Shown here: piece after piece, positions 39,271 through 50,100 of the stretch
Position numbering within the stretch: position 1 is the stretch's first letter
Layout of the letters: the number at the start of each line of letters is the position of its first letter
Assembly: GCF_005771675.1 (NCBI RefSeq)
Contig: NZ_VAJM01000001.1
Span: 930,001 to 994,000, forward strand
Direction of reading: 5' to 3'
DNA from: Hymenobacter jeollabukensis
Lineage (GTDB): Bacteria; Bacteroidota; Bacteroidia; Cytophagales; Hymenobacteraceae
Length of the DNA stretch: 64,000 nt
Translations under genes and position numbers: made by a program
Notes under the pieces: generated by a model
The model's input: the letters and a program-made list of their open reading frames with translations, nothing else
Told to the model about the DNA's origin: nothing
Databases searched by the model: none

Positions 39271-39381
39271 GGGCTTTCATCAAATTCTATTCAGATTCAG
39301 CACGCGAGATGCCTCGGCTGTGCTCGGCATGACGTTCGGGGGGCGCCCCAGGCGCCACTCCCCTACCAACAACCACCCTAC

Positions 39382-40050
39382 TTACAAGCCAGCCACCACG
39401 AGCACCAGCACCAGGCCGGCGGCGCCTTCGCCGTGGGCCTGGAAATACTCGCGCATGAATTTCAGCGCGTGCGACATCTGCGCTTCCACGGTTTTCACCG
39501 AGAGGTTGAGCTGGGCGGCTATTTCGGGGTATGAGAGGCCCTGCTGCCGGCTCAGCTCGAATATTTCGCGGCGCTTGGGCGGCAGCTGGGCCAGGGCGGT
39601 GCGGTAGAGCGTTTCCAGCTCGGCAAACTCGGCTTCGTTGCCCACCTGCGCGTGCTGCGGCGCGGCGGCCGTGGTGTAGGCCTGGAAACGCAGGTGGTGC
39701 TGGCGGCGGCGCAGCTGGTTGAGCACCGCGTGGTGGGCTACCGTGAAGAGGTAGCCCTTCAGCGGCACGTCGTCGTGAATCTGCTCGCGCTTCTCCCATA
39801 TCTTGAGGAAGCACTCCTGCACGATTTCCTCCGCTTCGGGCCGGGCCTTGAGGTAGCTGTAGGCGAAGCGGTAGACCAGCGCGCTATAGTGCCGAAAAAG
39901 CGCGTCGAAGGCCCGCTCGTCGCCCAGCCGCAGCCGTCGAAGGCAGTCCAGTTCAGAAAAGTCACGCGCTATTTCCACTCGGGGAGAGGGTTCGAAAAGG
40001 GGCACTAAAATTAACAAAAAAATCACGCGGCCGGCGGCGCCAAATCCCAT
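39382..40050 (-). CDS. ECF (FecI-like) RNA polymerase sigma factor
   Basis: Extracytoplasmic-function sigma factor of up to 222 residues. Region 2 covers about 32-115 (LRLGDERAFDALFRHYSALVY ... EEIVQECFLKIWEKR) and region 4 about 150-202 (LPPKRREIFELSRQQGLSYPEIAAQL). The ATG at 40050 gives a hydrophobic N-terminus unlike relatives; in-frame GTG codons at 40005 or 39978 give a more normal start, so the 5' end is uncertain. The last eleven residues (GLVLVLVVAGL) are hydrophobic, a feature seen in some Bacteroidota FecI-like sigmas. It should be held by the FecR protein and direct transcription of the SusC/D locus. Confidence 0.9.
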   Translation of the reverse strand: MGFGAAGRVIFLLILVPLFEPSPRVEIARDFSELDCLRRLRLGDERAFDALFRHYSALVYRFAYSYLKARPEAEEIVQECFLKIWEKREQIHDDVPLKGYLFTVAHHAVLNQLRRRQHHLRFQAYTTAAAPQHAQVGNEAEFAELETLYRTALAQLPPKRREIFELSRQQGLSYPEIAAQLNLSVKTVEAQMSHALKFMREYFQAHGEGAAGLVLVLVVAGL

Positions 40051-40211
40051 TTTGGGCCCACCCGATGCTCGGCGTGCCGATTATCGGGCGCGGGGCGTAA
40101 CTTGGCCCGGTACTGCGCCGGTAAGCGCCGCCGCCTGCTACAAGGGTTGAATGTCCCTTGCTCGGAGGCCGGCTTCGCAACGGGCGCAGCTTGACTTAAC
40201 GTACGACGACG

Positions 40212-41255
40212 ATGCAGCGGGTGTCCCTGACGGAACTGGCCAAACAACTTAACCTGTCGCCCTCCACCGTGTCGCGGGCCCTGGCCGACCACAGCGAGGT
40301 GAGCGAGGCGACCAAAGCCCGGGTGCGCAAGCTGGCCCAGGAGCTCAACTACCAGCCCAACCAGCTGGCGGCGGCCCTGCGCCGCGGGCGCAGCAACACC
40401 TTGGGCGTGCTGGTGCCCCACATTACCGGGCATTTCTTCCCGCAGGTGGTCAATGGCATTGCCACCGAGGCCAGCAAGGCCGGCTTTACGGTGATGATCT
40501 GCCAGTCGAACGAGGACGCGGCCCAGGAGAAAAAGAACATCGAGCTGCTGCGCCACAACCAGGTGGAGGGCATTATGGTGTCCCTGGCCAACACCACCCA
40601 GGATATCAGCCACTTCGAGGAGCTGCGCCAGCAGGGCGTGCCGCTGGTGTTTTTCGACCGCGTGGTGGAGGACTTCCGCGGGGCCAACGTCTCGGCCGTG
40701 GTGCTCGACGACCACGCCGGCGCCTACCAGGTGGTGCAGCACCTCATCGAGCAGGGCTGCCGACGCATCGCGCACTTCTCGGGGCCGCTGCACATGAGCA
40801 TCCACAAAAACCGCCACCAGGGCTACCGCGACGCCTTGCGTGACCACGGCCTGCCCCTCGACGAGCAGCTCATCGTGTTCTGCGAGCAGAGCCAGGCCGG
40901 CGGCACCGAGGCCATGCAGCGCCTGCTGCGGGAGCTGCCTACCCCGCCCGACGCCGTGTTTGCTTCCAACGACCTGGCCGCCGTGGGCGCCATGCGCGTC
41001 ATCCAAGCCGCCGGGCTGCGCGTGCCGCAGGACGTGGCCGTAGCCGGCTTCAGCAACGAAACCTTCACCACCCTCACCGAGCCCAACCTGACCAGCGTCG
41101 ACCAGGGCTGCGAGACGATGGGCATTTCGGCCGTGCGCCTGCTGCAGCAGATGCTGCAGCACACCGCCGAGCACCGCCAGCCCCAGCCCCGCAACGTGGT
41201 GCTCAAGCCCCAGCTGCTGGTGCGCGAGTCGTCCTTGCGCAAGCCCAGGAACTAG
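40212..41255 (+). CDS. LacI-family transcriptional regulator
   Basis: Regulator of 347 residues with standard architecture: helix-turn-helix at 3-50 (VSLTELAKQLNLSPSTVSRAL, hinge ELNYQPN) and a periplasmic-binding-protein-like ligand domain at about 60-340. It lacks the zinc ribbon of the regulator at 370. The gene is divergent from the ECF sigma gene with 161 bases between, and a strong terminator follows its stop. Its position between the SusC/D locus and the two T9SS genes makes it the leading candidate to bind the AAACGTTT palindromes upstream of fecR and of the giant gene. The inducer is probably a sugar of the locus; none of this is shown directly. Confidence 0.94.
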   Translation: MQRVSLTELAKQLNLSPSTVSRALADHSEVSEATKARVRKLAQELNYQPNQLAAALRRGRSNTLGVLVPHITGHFFPQVVNGIATEASKAGFTVMICQSNEDAAQEKKNIELLRHNQVEGIMVSLANTTQDISHFEELRQQGVPLVFFDRVVEDFRGANVSAVVLDDHAGAYQVVQHLIEQGCRRIAHFSGPLHMSIHKNRHQGYRDALRDHGLPLDEQLIVFCEQSQAGGTEAMQRLLRELPTPPDAVFASNDLAAVGAMRVIQAAGLRVPQDVAVAGFSNETFTTLTEPNLTSVDQGCETMGISAVRLLQQMLQHTAEHRQPQPRNVVLKPQLLVRESSLRKPRN

Positions 41256-41282
41256 CTCCGCGCGGCCCGCGTCCGACACGCA

Positions 41283-41316
41283 AAAAGGCGGCTCCCCAAT
41301 CGGGCAGCCGCCTTTT
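41283..41316. terminator. Bidirectional terminator after LacI regulator
   Basis: AAAAGGCGGCT at 41283-41293 pairs with AGCCGCCTTTT at 41306-41316 across a 12-base loop. A-run on the left and T-run on the right allow it to end both the LacI gene (+) and the convergent SGNH-hydrolase gene (-). Confidence 0.85.
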
Positions 41317-41341
41317 CTGTTGATGTGAGCCAGGGGCACCG

Positions 41342-43975
41342 TTACCGGTCCTGCTTGACCAGCCGCTTGTGAATGGCTTCGCCGTTCAGCTGGAAGGTGA
41401 CGGTGTAGAGGCCGGCGGGCAGCGAAGCCACGCTCAGGCGGCCGTTGCGCACCGGGGCCGTCAGCACGGCGCGGCCGGCCAGGTCGTACACCGTCACGGG
41501 CACGCCTTCCAGGCGCAGCGGGGCCTGCAACAGCAGCGCGCCGGTGGTCGGGTTCGGGAACAGGCTCACCAGCGCCGCCTGGGTCGATTCGCGCACGGCC
41601 AGCGGGCTGCTGACGCGGGTGAGCGTGTTCAGGCTCTGGGCCAGGTTGGTCAGCGAGTCGGTGCTGACCACGCGGCGGCCGTCCAGGGGGGCGTACAGCT
41701 CCTGGCTGGACTTGAGCAGCGAGTCGGCGGCCAGGGCCCAGATTTCGTCCTGGTTCATGCCCGAGCGGTAGAAAAACCAGTCGCGCAGCTGCAGGCGGGC
41801 CGGGGCCTGGTTGCCGCCCAGGTCGAGGCGGGTGGGGCGCAGGCGCTCCGGCACGTTGCCCTCGCGCACGCTGTCGACGTAGAGCTGGGTGGCGCCGCGG
41901 GCGTAGTAGTGGGTCAGCACCAGCTTGTGCCAGCGGTTGTCGGTGACGGTGACGGTGCCGTTGATGGTGTTGCCCTTGGCCGACTGGTACACCACTTTGC
42001 CGTTGCTGGCAATGCGGATGGTGCCCGCGCTCAGGCCGGCGCTGTCCTGCACTTCTACCAGGCGCCCGGCCTGCGTGGCCCGGAAGCGGATGGCGGTGGT
42101 GAAGGGGTGCACCACTTCCTCGGGCGTGAGGCGGATGATATCGGCCGGGGCCGTGGCGGAGTTGCGCAGCACGATGCCGTTGCTCACGCGGCGGGTGGGC
42201 AGGGCCTTGTTGGCGTTCAGCGCGTCCATCAATGAGGGCACGATGGTGTACGACAGCTCGGCGTGGCCGCGGTCGTTGGGGTGCAGCGCGTCCCACCAGT
42301 AGCCCTCGGCCCAGCGGCCGTTGCCGTCGTCCACGCCGCCGAGCAGGTTCACGCTGGGCACGTTCCAGCCGTGGATCAGCGCGTTCATCTGCCGGGTGAA
42401 GGTGTACTGGGTGGCCGTGTAGTCGTTGCGGGTGTAGCCGTTGTTGATGATGGGCACCAAGCCATCCGCCCGCGCCAGGTTGATGAGCTGAATCATGTTG
42501 GTGCGGAACTGATTGAATGTGGCCTGTCCGCCCGTGATGATGCCCTCGTTGCCGAGCACCAGCCCGATCATCACGTACTTGCCGTTCTGCGGCAGCACGT
42601 CGCGGTCGAAGCGGCCGAGCACGTCCACGGTGTTGTTGCCGGGCACGCACACGTTGGCCGTCACCCAGGGCGCGCCCTGGCCGGCGGTGCTGCGCCGCGT
42701 CAGCAGCTCGGCGTAGAGGGTGGTGTAGCCGCGCTGGTTGGTAGCGCCCGTGCCGTAGGCCCCCGACGAGCCGATGTAGGTCAGCTTGTAGGGGTTCTGG
42801 GGGGTGTAGGGCGCCAGCTCCAGGTCGTCGAAGTACACGCTGCCGGCGGCCCCGGCGGCGTTGCGCCACACGGCGACGGCTTTCACGAAGGCCGTGTTGG
42901 CCGGAATCGTGCCGATGGCGTCGAGCCGGACCCAGGCGTTGGGGGCCGAGGTGGCCACCAGCGAATCGGAGCGGAAGCGCCCGAGCAAGGTCATGGCCTG
43001 GTCGTAGTAGAGCAGCTCCAGGTGGGCCGACTGGGCGCCGCGCAGGGCCTCGGTGCCGCTGGGGTTCAGGAAATAGCCGCCGAGGCGGTAGCTGGTCACG
43101 CCCGCGGCGGCGCGGTAGCTGATCTGCTGCTGCAGGCCCAGGCTGGCGCCGGTGAGCTTGGCCGCGTACGCGCCCAGGTGCTTGGTGGCGGTGTTCACGG
43201 TGGCGCCGGCCGCGTTGCCGGCGGTGGTCCACGAGGTCAGGTTGCCCAGCTCGAAGCCGGTGTTCTGGAAGGCGTAGTTCACCGTCGACGTGCGCCCGGG
43301 CACCTCGTCGATGCGCATCAGGTTCAGGTAGGCGTACATGCCGGTGGTCTTGCTGACTTCGAGCACGATGGCCCCGCTGGCGTCGGCCGTAAGCGTGTCG
43401 GAGTGGGCCAGCGTGTTGTTGTTGCCGGCGTAGCCGTTGGCGCCCACATTGGTGCCGGTGGTGGTCAGCGAGAGGGTGTTGACGGAGCTGCCGGTGAGCT
43501 TGTACTGCGTCACGCGGGTTTCGGCGGTGGCCACGCGGCTGCCGAAGAGGTGGAACACGTAGCGCTTCGAGCGGTTCAGCCCGCTGATGCGCATCGAGCC
43601 CACGCTGGTGGCGCCGGTGCCCTGCAGGAAGAAGTAGTCCTGGGTGGCGGTGGCAATGGCGTACTGGCCGAGCAGGGCCGGATCGGGCGCGAGCAGGCCG
43701 CCGGTGGTGATGCCGTTGGTGAGGAAGTTGGCCCCCACCTTGAGCTTGATGCCGGTGGCCGCGTTGGCTTTGTCGACCAGCCGGAACGTGTCGGCCACGC
43801 CGGTCTGGTTCAGGATGTTGTTCCAGTAGTTGCCGTTGACGTCGGGGCTGGGCGTGATGTTGCCGTTGGTCACGTCGTTGGGGCCGAAGTCGGCCAGCAC
43901 CGAGCGCACGGCCTGCGCCCGCGCCGAGCCCCACGTCAGAGCCCCCAGGGCTAGCAGGAGAAGAGGTTTACGCAT
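41342..43975 (-). CDS. T9SS-secreted SGNH/GDSL hydrolase with LamG-like domain
   Basis: Secreted protein of 877 residues from the ATG at 43975 (signal peptide MRKPLLLLALGALTWGSARA); the frame further upstream is repeat-derived. The N-terminal 420 residues include two beta-rich modules that look carbohydrate-binding (VRSVLADFGPND..., VNYAFQNTGFELGNL...). An SGNH hydrolase domain follows, with YIGSSGAYGTG as block I, GLVLGNEG as block III and DALHPNDRGH as the Asp/His block. A LamG/concanavalin-like domain spans about 640-790 and a type A T9SS sorting domain the last 80 residues (SLFPNPTTGALLL ... LPAGLYTVTF). Such enzymes are often acetylesterases on polysaccharides; the substrate is unknown. 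It lies 126 bases after the giant T9SS gene. Confidence 0.88.
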   Translation of the reverse strand: MRKPLLLLALGALTWGSARAQAVRSVLADFGPNDVTNGNITPSPDVNGNYWNNILNQTGVADTFRLVDKANAATGIKLKVGANFLTNGITTGGLLAPDPALLGQYAIATATQDYFFLQGTGATSVGSMRISGLNRSKRYVFHLFGSRVATAETRVTQYKLTGSSVNTLSLTTTGTNVGANGYAGNNNTLAHSDTLTADASGAIVLEVSKTTGMYAYLNLMRIDEVPGRTSTVNYAFQNTGFELGNLTSWTTAGNAAGATVNTATKHLGAYAAKLTGASLGLQQQISYRAAAGVTSYRLGGYFLNPSGTEALRGAQSAHLELLYYDQAMTLLGRFRSDSLVATSAPNAWVRLDAIGTIPANTAFVKAVAVWRNAAGAAGSVYFDDLELAPYTPQNPYKLTYIGSSGAYGTGATNQRGYTTLYAELLTRRSTAGQGAPWVTANVCVPGNNTVDVLGRFDRDVLPQNGKYVMIGLVLGNEGIITGGQATFNQFRTNMIQLINLARADGLVPIINNGYTRNDYTATQYTFTRQMNALIHGWNVPSVNLLGGVDDGNGRWAEGYWWDALHPNDRGHAELSYTIVPSLMDALNANKALPTRRVSNGIVLRNSATAPADIIRLTPEEVVHPFTTAIRFRATQAGRLVEVQDSAGLSAGTIRIASNGKVVYQSAKGNTINGTVTVTDNRWHKLVLTHYYARGATQLYVDSVREGNVPERLRPTRLDLGGNQAPARLQLRDWFFYRSGMNQDEIWALAADSLLKSSQELYAPLDGRRVVSTDSLTNLAQSLNTLTRVSSPLAVRESTQAALVSLFPNPTTGALLLQAPLRLEGVPVTVYDLAGRAVLTAPVRNGRLSVASLPAGLYTVTFQLNGEAIHKRLVKQDR

Positions 43976-44024
43976 ATTCAGTTGTCGATTTTGAGTTGTC
44001 AGGTGGATTAGTTGTCGGTTGTCA

Positions 44025-44098
44025 GTTGTCAGTTGCGAGTTGTCAGGAGGTTCTGATTCAGAACGACGCTGACAACTGGCAACTCGCAACTGACAACT
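44025..44098 (-). repeat. Inverted repeat between two T9SS genes
   Basis: The left arm, 22 bases at 44025-44046 (gttgtcagttgc...gttgtcag), is mirrored at 44077-44098 with one mismatch and a 30-base loop. Further GTTGTC copies precede it from 43981. In the transcript of the - strand it forms a hairpin just after the giant gene's stop. The open-frame extension of the SGNH gene upstream of 43975 is simply this repeat translated. Confidence 0.7.
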
Positions 44099-44101
44099 CA
44101 C

Positions 44102-47100
44102 TTACCGCTTCACCACTTTGGCGCGCTGCACGCGGCCTTCGGCGGTCAGCTGCACCACGTAGAGGCCGGCGGGCAGCTGGGCCAGCTGGCGTAGCGTGAG
44201 GCGGGTCGGGCCGGCGGACAGCGGCAGGTCCTGGGCGTACACCACGCGGCCGGTGGCATCGGTCAGCGTCAGCTGGGCCGGGGCCGGGCTGGCGGCGGTC
44301 AGCGTCAGGGTCAGCTCGTCGGCGAAGGGGTTGGGCGCGGCCGTCAGGGCCGGGGCCGCCACGGCGGCGCCGAAGCTCACCGTCTGCACCGACGAGTAAG
44401 CGAACTTGCCGTCGAGGTCGATTTGCTTGAGGCGGTAGTAGCGCAGGCCCTGCTTGCCCTCCTCGGTGTCGGTGAACTGGTAGAACTGCGGGGCGGTGCT
44501 GTTGGGCAGGGCGCTGCGCACGAAGCCCAGGGCGCGGTACGCGCGGCCGTCGGTGGCCACCTGCACTTCGTAGCCCGCGCTGTTGCGCTCGGTGGCGGTG
44601 TTCCAGTTCAGCAGCGCCTGCTGGCCCACGCGGAAAGCCGCGAAGCCGGTGAGCGTGACGGGCAGCGGAGCGGCTTGGTCGGAGCCGGTAAAGTCGCCGA
44701 AGGCCCCCAGGCCGGTTTGCGTGAGCGTGTTGGCCGTAGCGTCGAGCACCGACTGCGGGTAGAACTCGTAGAAGCCCCCCACCGGGACGCGGCGCGAGAG
44801 GCGCAGGCTGGCTTCGGGCGTTACCGTGCCCAGCAGGGCGTCGTCGTAGTACAGGGTCAGGTCGTAGGTGAAGCCCGCGCCGCCGGTGGGCTCCAGGCGC
44901 AGGTAGCTGTTCTGGTAGCGGGCATTCACCAGCGGGTTCAGCGGGTTGGCGCCCGAGTAGTAGCGGCCCGTCACGCTCGTCGGCACGGTGCCGGCGGTGC
45001 CGTAGGTCAGCACGGCCAGGGTGCGCCCCCCCAGGCTGAAGGTCTGGGTGCCGCCCGGCGCGGGCGCGGCCGACACCGTCAGGGCCGGGGGCGTCGAAGT
45101 CGGGGTGAATTCGTCGGAACCGATGTCAGTGCCGCCCGTCATCACGCTCACCGAGCGGCCGGCGGCGGCGCTGCCGTAGTCGGCGGTCTGGCCGGCTACC
45201 TGCACGCCGTTGCCGTTGGCGTACCAGGCTTCGGGGTTGGCGGGGTTGATATCGAGGTTGCCCGTCGTCACATCGGCAAACAGGCTGGCGGCCGGGGCCA
45301 CGGTGCTCGTCACGCTCAGGGAGCTGGCATCCCCGCCCGAACCGGCGGGCTGCGCGGCCTTCCAGGCGGCAAAGCTCAGCGCGGTGCCGCCCCAGTCCCC
45401 CACTACGTTGGCGTCGGGGCTGATGAGCAGGTTGTAGTTGCTGGTCGCGGCCGTCCACGTCGCGGTGCTGGCCGTGCCGATGGCAAAGGCGCTGGCGCCG
45501 CTGGCGGCGGGGCGGCCGTTGTACAGCAGGTTGTTGCGCAGCGAGCCGGCGGGCGGCGTGGTGGTGGCGCTGCGGAAGAAGGCGTAGCTGGTGGCCGCGG
45601 CGGCCGGAGCGGCCGGCAGCAGCACCGAGTTGTAGGTGAAGTTGTTGGTGCCGTTCACGGAAGCGTCCTGGATGCCGTAGGTCTGCTGAGTAGCGGTACC
45701 GGCGGCCAGGCTCACCTGGTTGTTGGCGTAGCTGCCCGACGAAGCGCCCTGCACCGCGAGGCCGCGCACCTGGTCGGCGTTGGCTCCCGTGCCGGCCGAG
45801 CTGCCGTACACGTTCCACACCCGGTTGCGCTCCACCGTAGCCGCCGCCGTAGCCCCGACGAGCAGGCCGGTCGTCACGTACTGGTTGGCGCCGCTGAGGG
45901 CGGCCGTAGCGGTGGTGCCCACGTTGCTCACGCGGTTGCCTCGCACTTCCAGGCTGGCGAAGGCGCCACTGGTCGGACCCGCGAAGATACCGGCGGTGTT
46001 GGCGGCCCCGTTGGAGGCGTTCAGCACGCTCGTTACCTGGTTGTCGTTGACCACCGGCGTAGCGCCGTTGCCGCCCACGTAGATGCCGCGCAGGTTCACG
46101 GCCGCCGCGTTGGAAGCCAGCAACCCGCTCACCGTGTTATTGGTGATGGTGTGGGCCGAGTTGTCGACGTTGGAGTAGATGCCGTACGAGGCAATGCCGC
46201 TGCTGCTGCCCACGTAGCTCAGCCCGCCGATGGTATTGCCATTAATCACCGTGCTGCTGGCGCTGTACACCGAGATGCCGAAGAGGTTGCGGGTCGAGGT
46301 CAGCCCCACGGCCGGGCTGGTCGGGTTCGGGTCGCCGATGACGTTGCCGGTGGTAGTGCCGATGTTCACCGCGCCCGAGCCGGAATCGACGCGGATGCCG
46401 TGGGTTTCGGCCGAGGTGCTGGTGTTGCTGATGTTGCGCACCACGTTGCCCTGCACGCTGGCGGGCGTGGTGGTGCCCACCACCAGGTTCAGGCCGTAGA
46501 ACGAGCCGTTCACGCTCAGCGGGCTGCCCGTCGCGCCGGCCGCCGAGCCGCCGATGGTGTTATTGGCAATGACCGCGCCGTTGCCGTTGCCGATCAGCGA
46601 GATGCCGTAGAACGTGCCCGTCACCGCGCCCGTGGCCTGGTACACCTGGTTGTTGCTCACCACGTGGTTGCTGCCGATGCCCAGGCGAATGTTGATCAGG
46701 TTGGTCACCGTGCGGGCGGCAGTCTGGTAAAACTGGTTGCCCAGCGCCGCCGTCGGGCCGCCCACCATCCAGGCGTCGCCGCTGCCGGTGGCGTTCAGGT
46801 ATACCCCGCCGCCGGTGTAGTTGTAGAGGTTGGAGCTTTGCACCGCGTTGCCGCTGTTGGCCGTGGCCGTCGGCACGCCATTGGTGGCCGTGCCGGTGCC
46901 CTGCGAGTAGATGGCGTACACCGGCACCGTGTTCGGGGCCACGCTCAGCTCGCGCACGTCGCAGTTACTGATCAGGTTGTCGTCGTTGCCCGTGGTGCCG
47001 GTGGTGGTACCGAAAAACACCGTGCCGCTGCTGGCGCTGGTGTTAGCCGACTCCAGCGTGAGGTAGCGCAGCACGTTGCCCGTGGCGTCGTTGCGCAGGG

Positions 47101-50100
47101 TCACGGCCGGACCGTTGCCCGCGTTGCGCACGGTGATGGTGCGCGCCGAAGTGCTGCCGTCGTAGCCGTTGATGCTCAGGTTGTCGGTGCCGTCGAGCAC
47201 CAGCAGGCCGGTGGTGTTGCTGCCCGCCAGCAGCGGCGCCACGCCCGTAGCCGGCACGATGCTGAGGCCCTGGCCGGGGCTGAGCGCGGCGGCCGGGAAG
47301 ACGATGGGGAAGGTTTCCCGGTTGGCCGCCGGGGTCGAGGTGGCGTCGTCGTAGGGCTTGCTGGCGCCGGGGTTGGTCAGCTGAAAGGTCACGCTCTGGC
47401 CCGCGGCCACGCCGCGCGTGGTCAGGTCGGCCACGGCGGCCGTCAGCGAGGCGTAGGTTTCCGAGCCGAGCTGGTAGCCCACGGTGTAGGTGCCGCTCAT
47501 CGGCCCCAGAATCGGGCGGCTGCCGGCCGGGCTGCCGGTGGCGCTGCTGATGCTGCTCACCGCGCCCGTCCCGATTTTCACGCCGGTCAGGGCCGCGTCC
47601 ACCACGTTGCCGGTCGTCGCGCCGGCCACGATGTCGTAGGTCAGGAAGAAGTAGTTCACACCTTCGCTCAGCGCCTGGCTGCCCGTGAGGCTGAAGCCCG
47701 TCGGGCCGAAGGCCGGGGCCGCGCTGCTGGTGCCAAACTGGGTGGCGGTGCTAAACGTGGGGCTGCTGCCGGTGAAGTACACGCGGGCGTTGCTGATGTT
47801 GGCCAGCGCGGTGGTGCCGTCGGCGGTGAAGTTCAGCTGCGTGACCGAAATCGGGTTGGCCGCGCCGGTGGTGGTCAGCGCCACCCGGAGGATGGCCTGA
47901 TTGGTGCTGCCGGCCGTTACCGGGCCGGTCACCTGCGCCACGGCGGTGCCGGTGGCCGGGTCGTAGCTCATGCCCGCGGGCGCGGCGGCGTTGTACTCGT
48001 CCGAGCCCAGGTCGGGCGCGGTGCCGGTGCCGCTGTAGCCGGCGGCGCCCTGGCGGGTGTCGCCGTCGTAGTCGGTGGTCACCCCGCTCAGCGCCACCCC
48101 ACCCGATTCGATAACGGACGGCGTGCTGTAGTAAGCGGGGTTGATGCTCAGGTTGCCGCTGGCCGGGGCCGCGAAGATGGTGGCGGCCGGCAGGGCCGAG
48201 TTCAGGCGGTAGTAGCTGTTGGCGTCGCCGGCGGAGGAGGTTTTCCAGCCCGCGAAGTCCAGCGCCGCGCCGGCCCAGTCGCCCATTACGGCAGCCGTGG
48301 GCGTCACGAAGAGGTTGTAGTTGCTGCTGGCGGCCGTCCAGCCCGTCGTGCTGGCCGTGCCGATGGCAAAGGCGTTGGCCCCGCTGGCGGCCAGCCGGTC
48401 ATTGTAGAGGATGTTGTTGCGCAGCTCCACCGTGGCGGGCGTGGCCGTGGCGCTGCGGAAGAAACCGTAGCTGGTAGCTGCCGCGGCGCTGGCCGGGGCC
48501 AGGTACACCGTGTTATAGTAGTAGTTGTTGGTGCCCCCGCCCGAAGCGTCCACGATGCCGTAGCTCAGCTGGCTGGTCGTGCCGGATGTTAGGCTGATCT
48601 GGTTGTTGGCGAAGGTGCCCGCGGCCGTCGTGCCCGTATTCGGGCTGATAACGGCCAGGCCGCGCACCTGGTCGGCGTTGGCGCCGGTGCCGGCCGAGCC
48701 GCCATACACGTTCCACACCCGGTTGCGCTCAATCAGCGAGCCGCTGCCGAGCGAGCCGAGCTGCAGGCCCGTCACCACGTTGGTGCTGGCCGTGGCGGTG
48801 GTATTCACGGTGCCCACGTTGCTGATGCGGTTGCCGCGCACGATGGCCGCGCCCATCGCGCCCGAAGTCGGCCCCACGTACACGCCGATGCTCTGCACGT
48901 CGGTGCCGGTGGTGCTGTTGAGCACGCCCGTCACCTGGTTGCTGGTCACGGTGGGCGTGGCGCCGGTGCCGCCGATGTAGAGGCCGCGCAGGTTGGCCTT
49001 GCTAGTGCCGGTGGCCTGCACTGTGCTGATGATGTTGCCCGAAATCGTGTTCGAGCCGCCGGCCCAGATGCCGTACACCGTGTTGCCCGTCGTGCTGCCC
49101 GAGTAGGTCACGTTGGTCACCGTGTTGCCGCTCACGTTGGAGCCGGCCACGAAGTTGTTCTGAATGCCGTAGAGGTTGCTCGTAAGCCCGCTCTGGCTGA
49201 TGTCGCTGAGGGTGTTGTTGCTGATGCTCACCGCCCCGGTGCCCGTCGACTGAATGCCCGCCAGCTGCGCGGCCGTCGTCAGGTTGCTCGACAGCCCGCT
49301 GATGGTGTTGCCGCTGACGGTGGCCGCGCCGCTGCCGCTCAGGTACACCGCCGTCAGCAGCCCCGCCGTGGTGGAAAGGCCCCCGAAGATGTTGTTCTGA
49401 ATGGTGGCGGTAGCGGCGTTTTCCAGCTGAATGCCGTAGAGCGGCCCGGCCGCCGCCAGCCCCTGCCCGCTGCCCGTACCGCCGATGACGTTGGCCGTGA
49501 CCGTGCCGATGTTGGCCGCCCCGTTCTGCAGATCAATGCCGTACAGGACGCTGGTCGAGGCCGAGCTGATGTTGCGAATCGTGTTGCCCTGAATGCTGCA
49601 GGGCGTGGTGGTGCCCACCGAGAGGAAAATCGGGTACACGATGGCCGTGCCCGTAAACGCCATGGCCGCGCCCGTCGCGCCGGGGGCCGAGCCGCCGATG
49701 GTGTTGCCGCTGATTTCCACCCCGTTGGCGCCGTTGGCCACGGCAATGCCGTAAAACAGGCTGGCCGTGGTGCCCGCCGCCTGGTACAGGTTGTTGTTGC
49801 GGATGGCGTGGCCGCTGCCGTAGGTCACCCGGATGCCGCGGATGCCGCCCGCGGTCCGCGTGGCCGTCTGGTAGATATTATTGCCGCTGATGGTCCAGTT
49901 GCCGCCGTTGCCGGTGTCGTTCAAGAACACCCCGCCGGCGGTGAAGTTGTAGATGTTGCAGTCCTGAACGGTGTTGTCGCTGTTGGACGTGCTGGCCGGC
50001 ACGCCGCTGACCGCCGCGCCGGTGCCCAGCGAGAAAATGGCGTTGGCCGGCACCGTGTTGGGGCTGATGCTCAGCTCGCGCACGTCGCAGTTGGCCACCG

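Larger units (their letters stand above)
38771..39381. other. Gap between fecR and the ECF sigma gene
   Basis: It contains the fecR promoter module at 38846-38917, an AT-rich spot near 38925-38945, the 183-base composite repeat at 39088-39270, and a degenerate repeat arm near 39302-39335 (gagatgcctcgg...gctcggcatgac). No gene is seen; the open frames here are repeat-derived. Confidence 0.5.

Noticed and set aside
39382-40050. Frameshift at the sigma-factor C-terminus because of the hydrophobic tail GLVLVLVVAGL
   Set aside because: Regions 2 and 4 are complete, and similar hydrophobic tails occur in other Bacteroidota FecI-like sigmas as I recall them, so no frameshift was assumed.
40023-43934. 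1,303-codon open frame on the - strand
   Set aside because: It overlaps the LacI gene and the SGNH-hydrolase gene in another frame, is rich in Arg, Pro, Gly and His, and has no recognisable domain. It is a GC-driven shadow.
44423-48592. 1,389-codon open frame on the + strand, antisense to the giant gene
   Set aside because: Composition is low-complexity Ala/Gly/Val/Arg/His, typical of antisense frames in GC-rich DNA, while the opposite strand encodes a coherent T9SS beta-helix protein.
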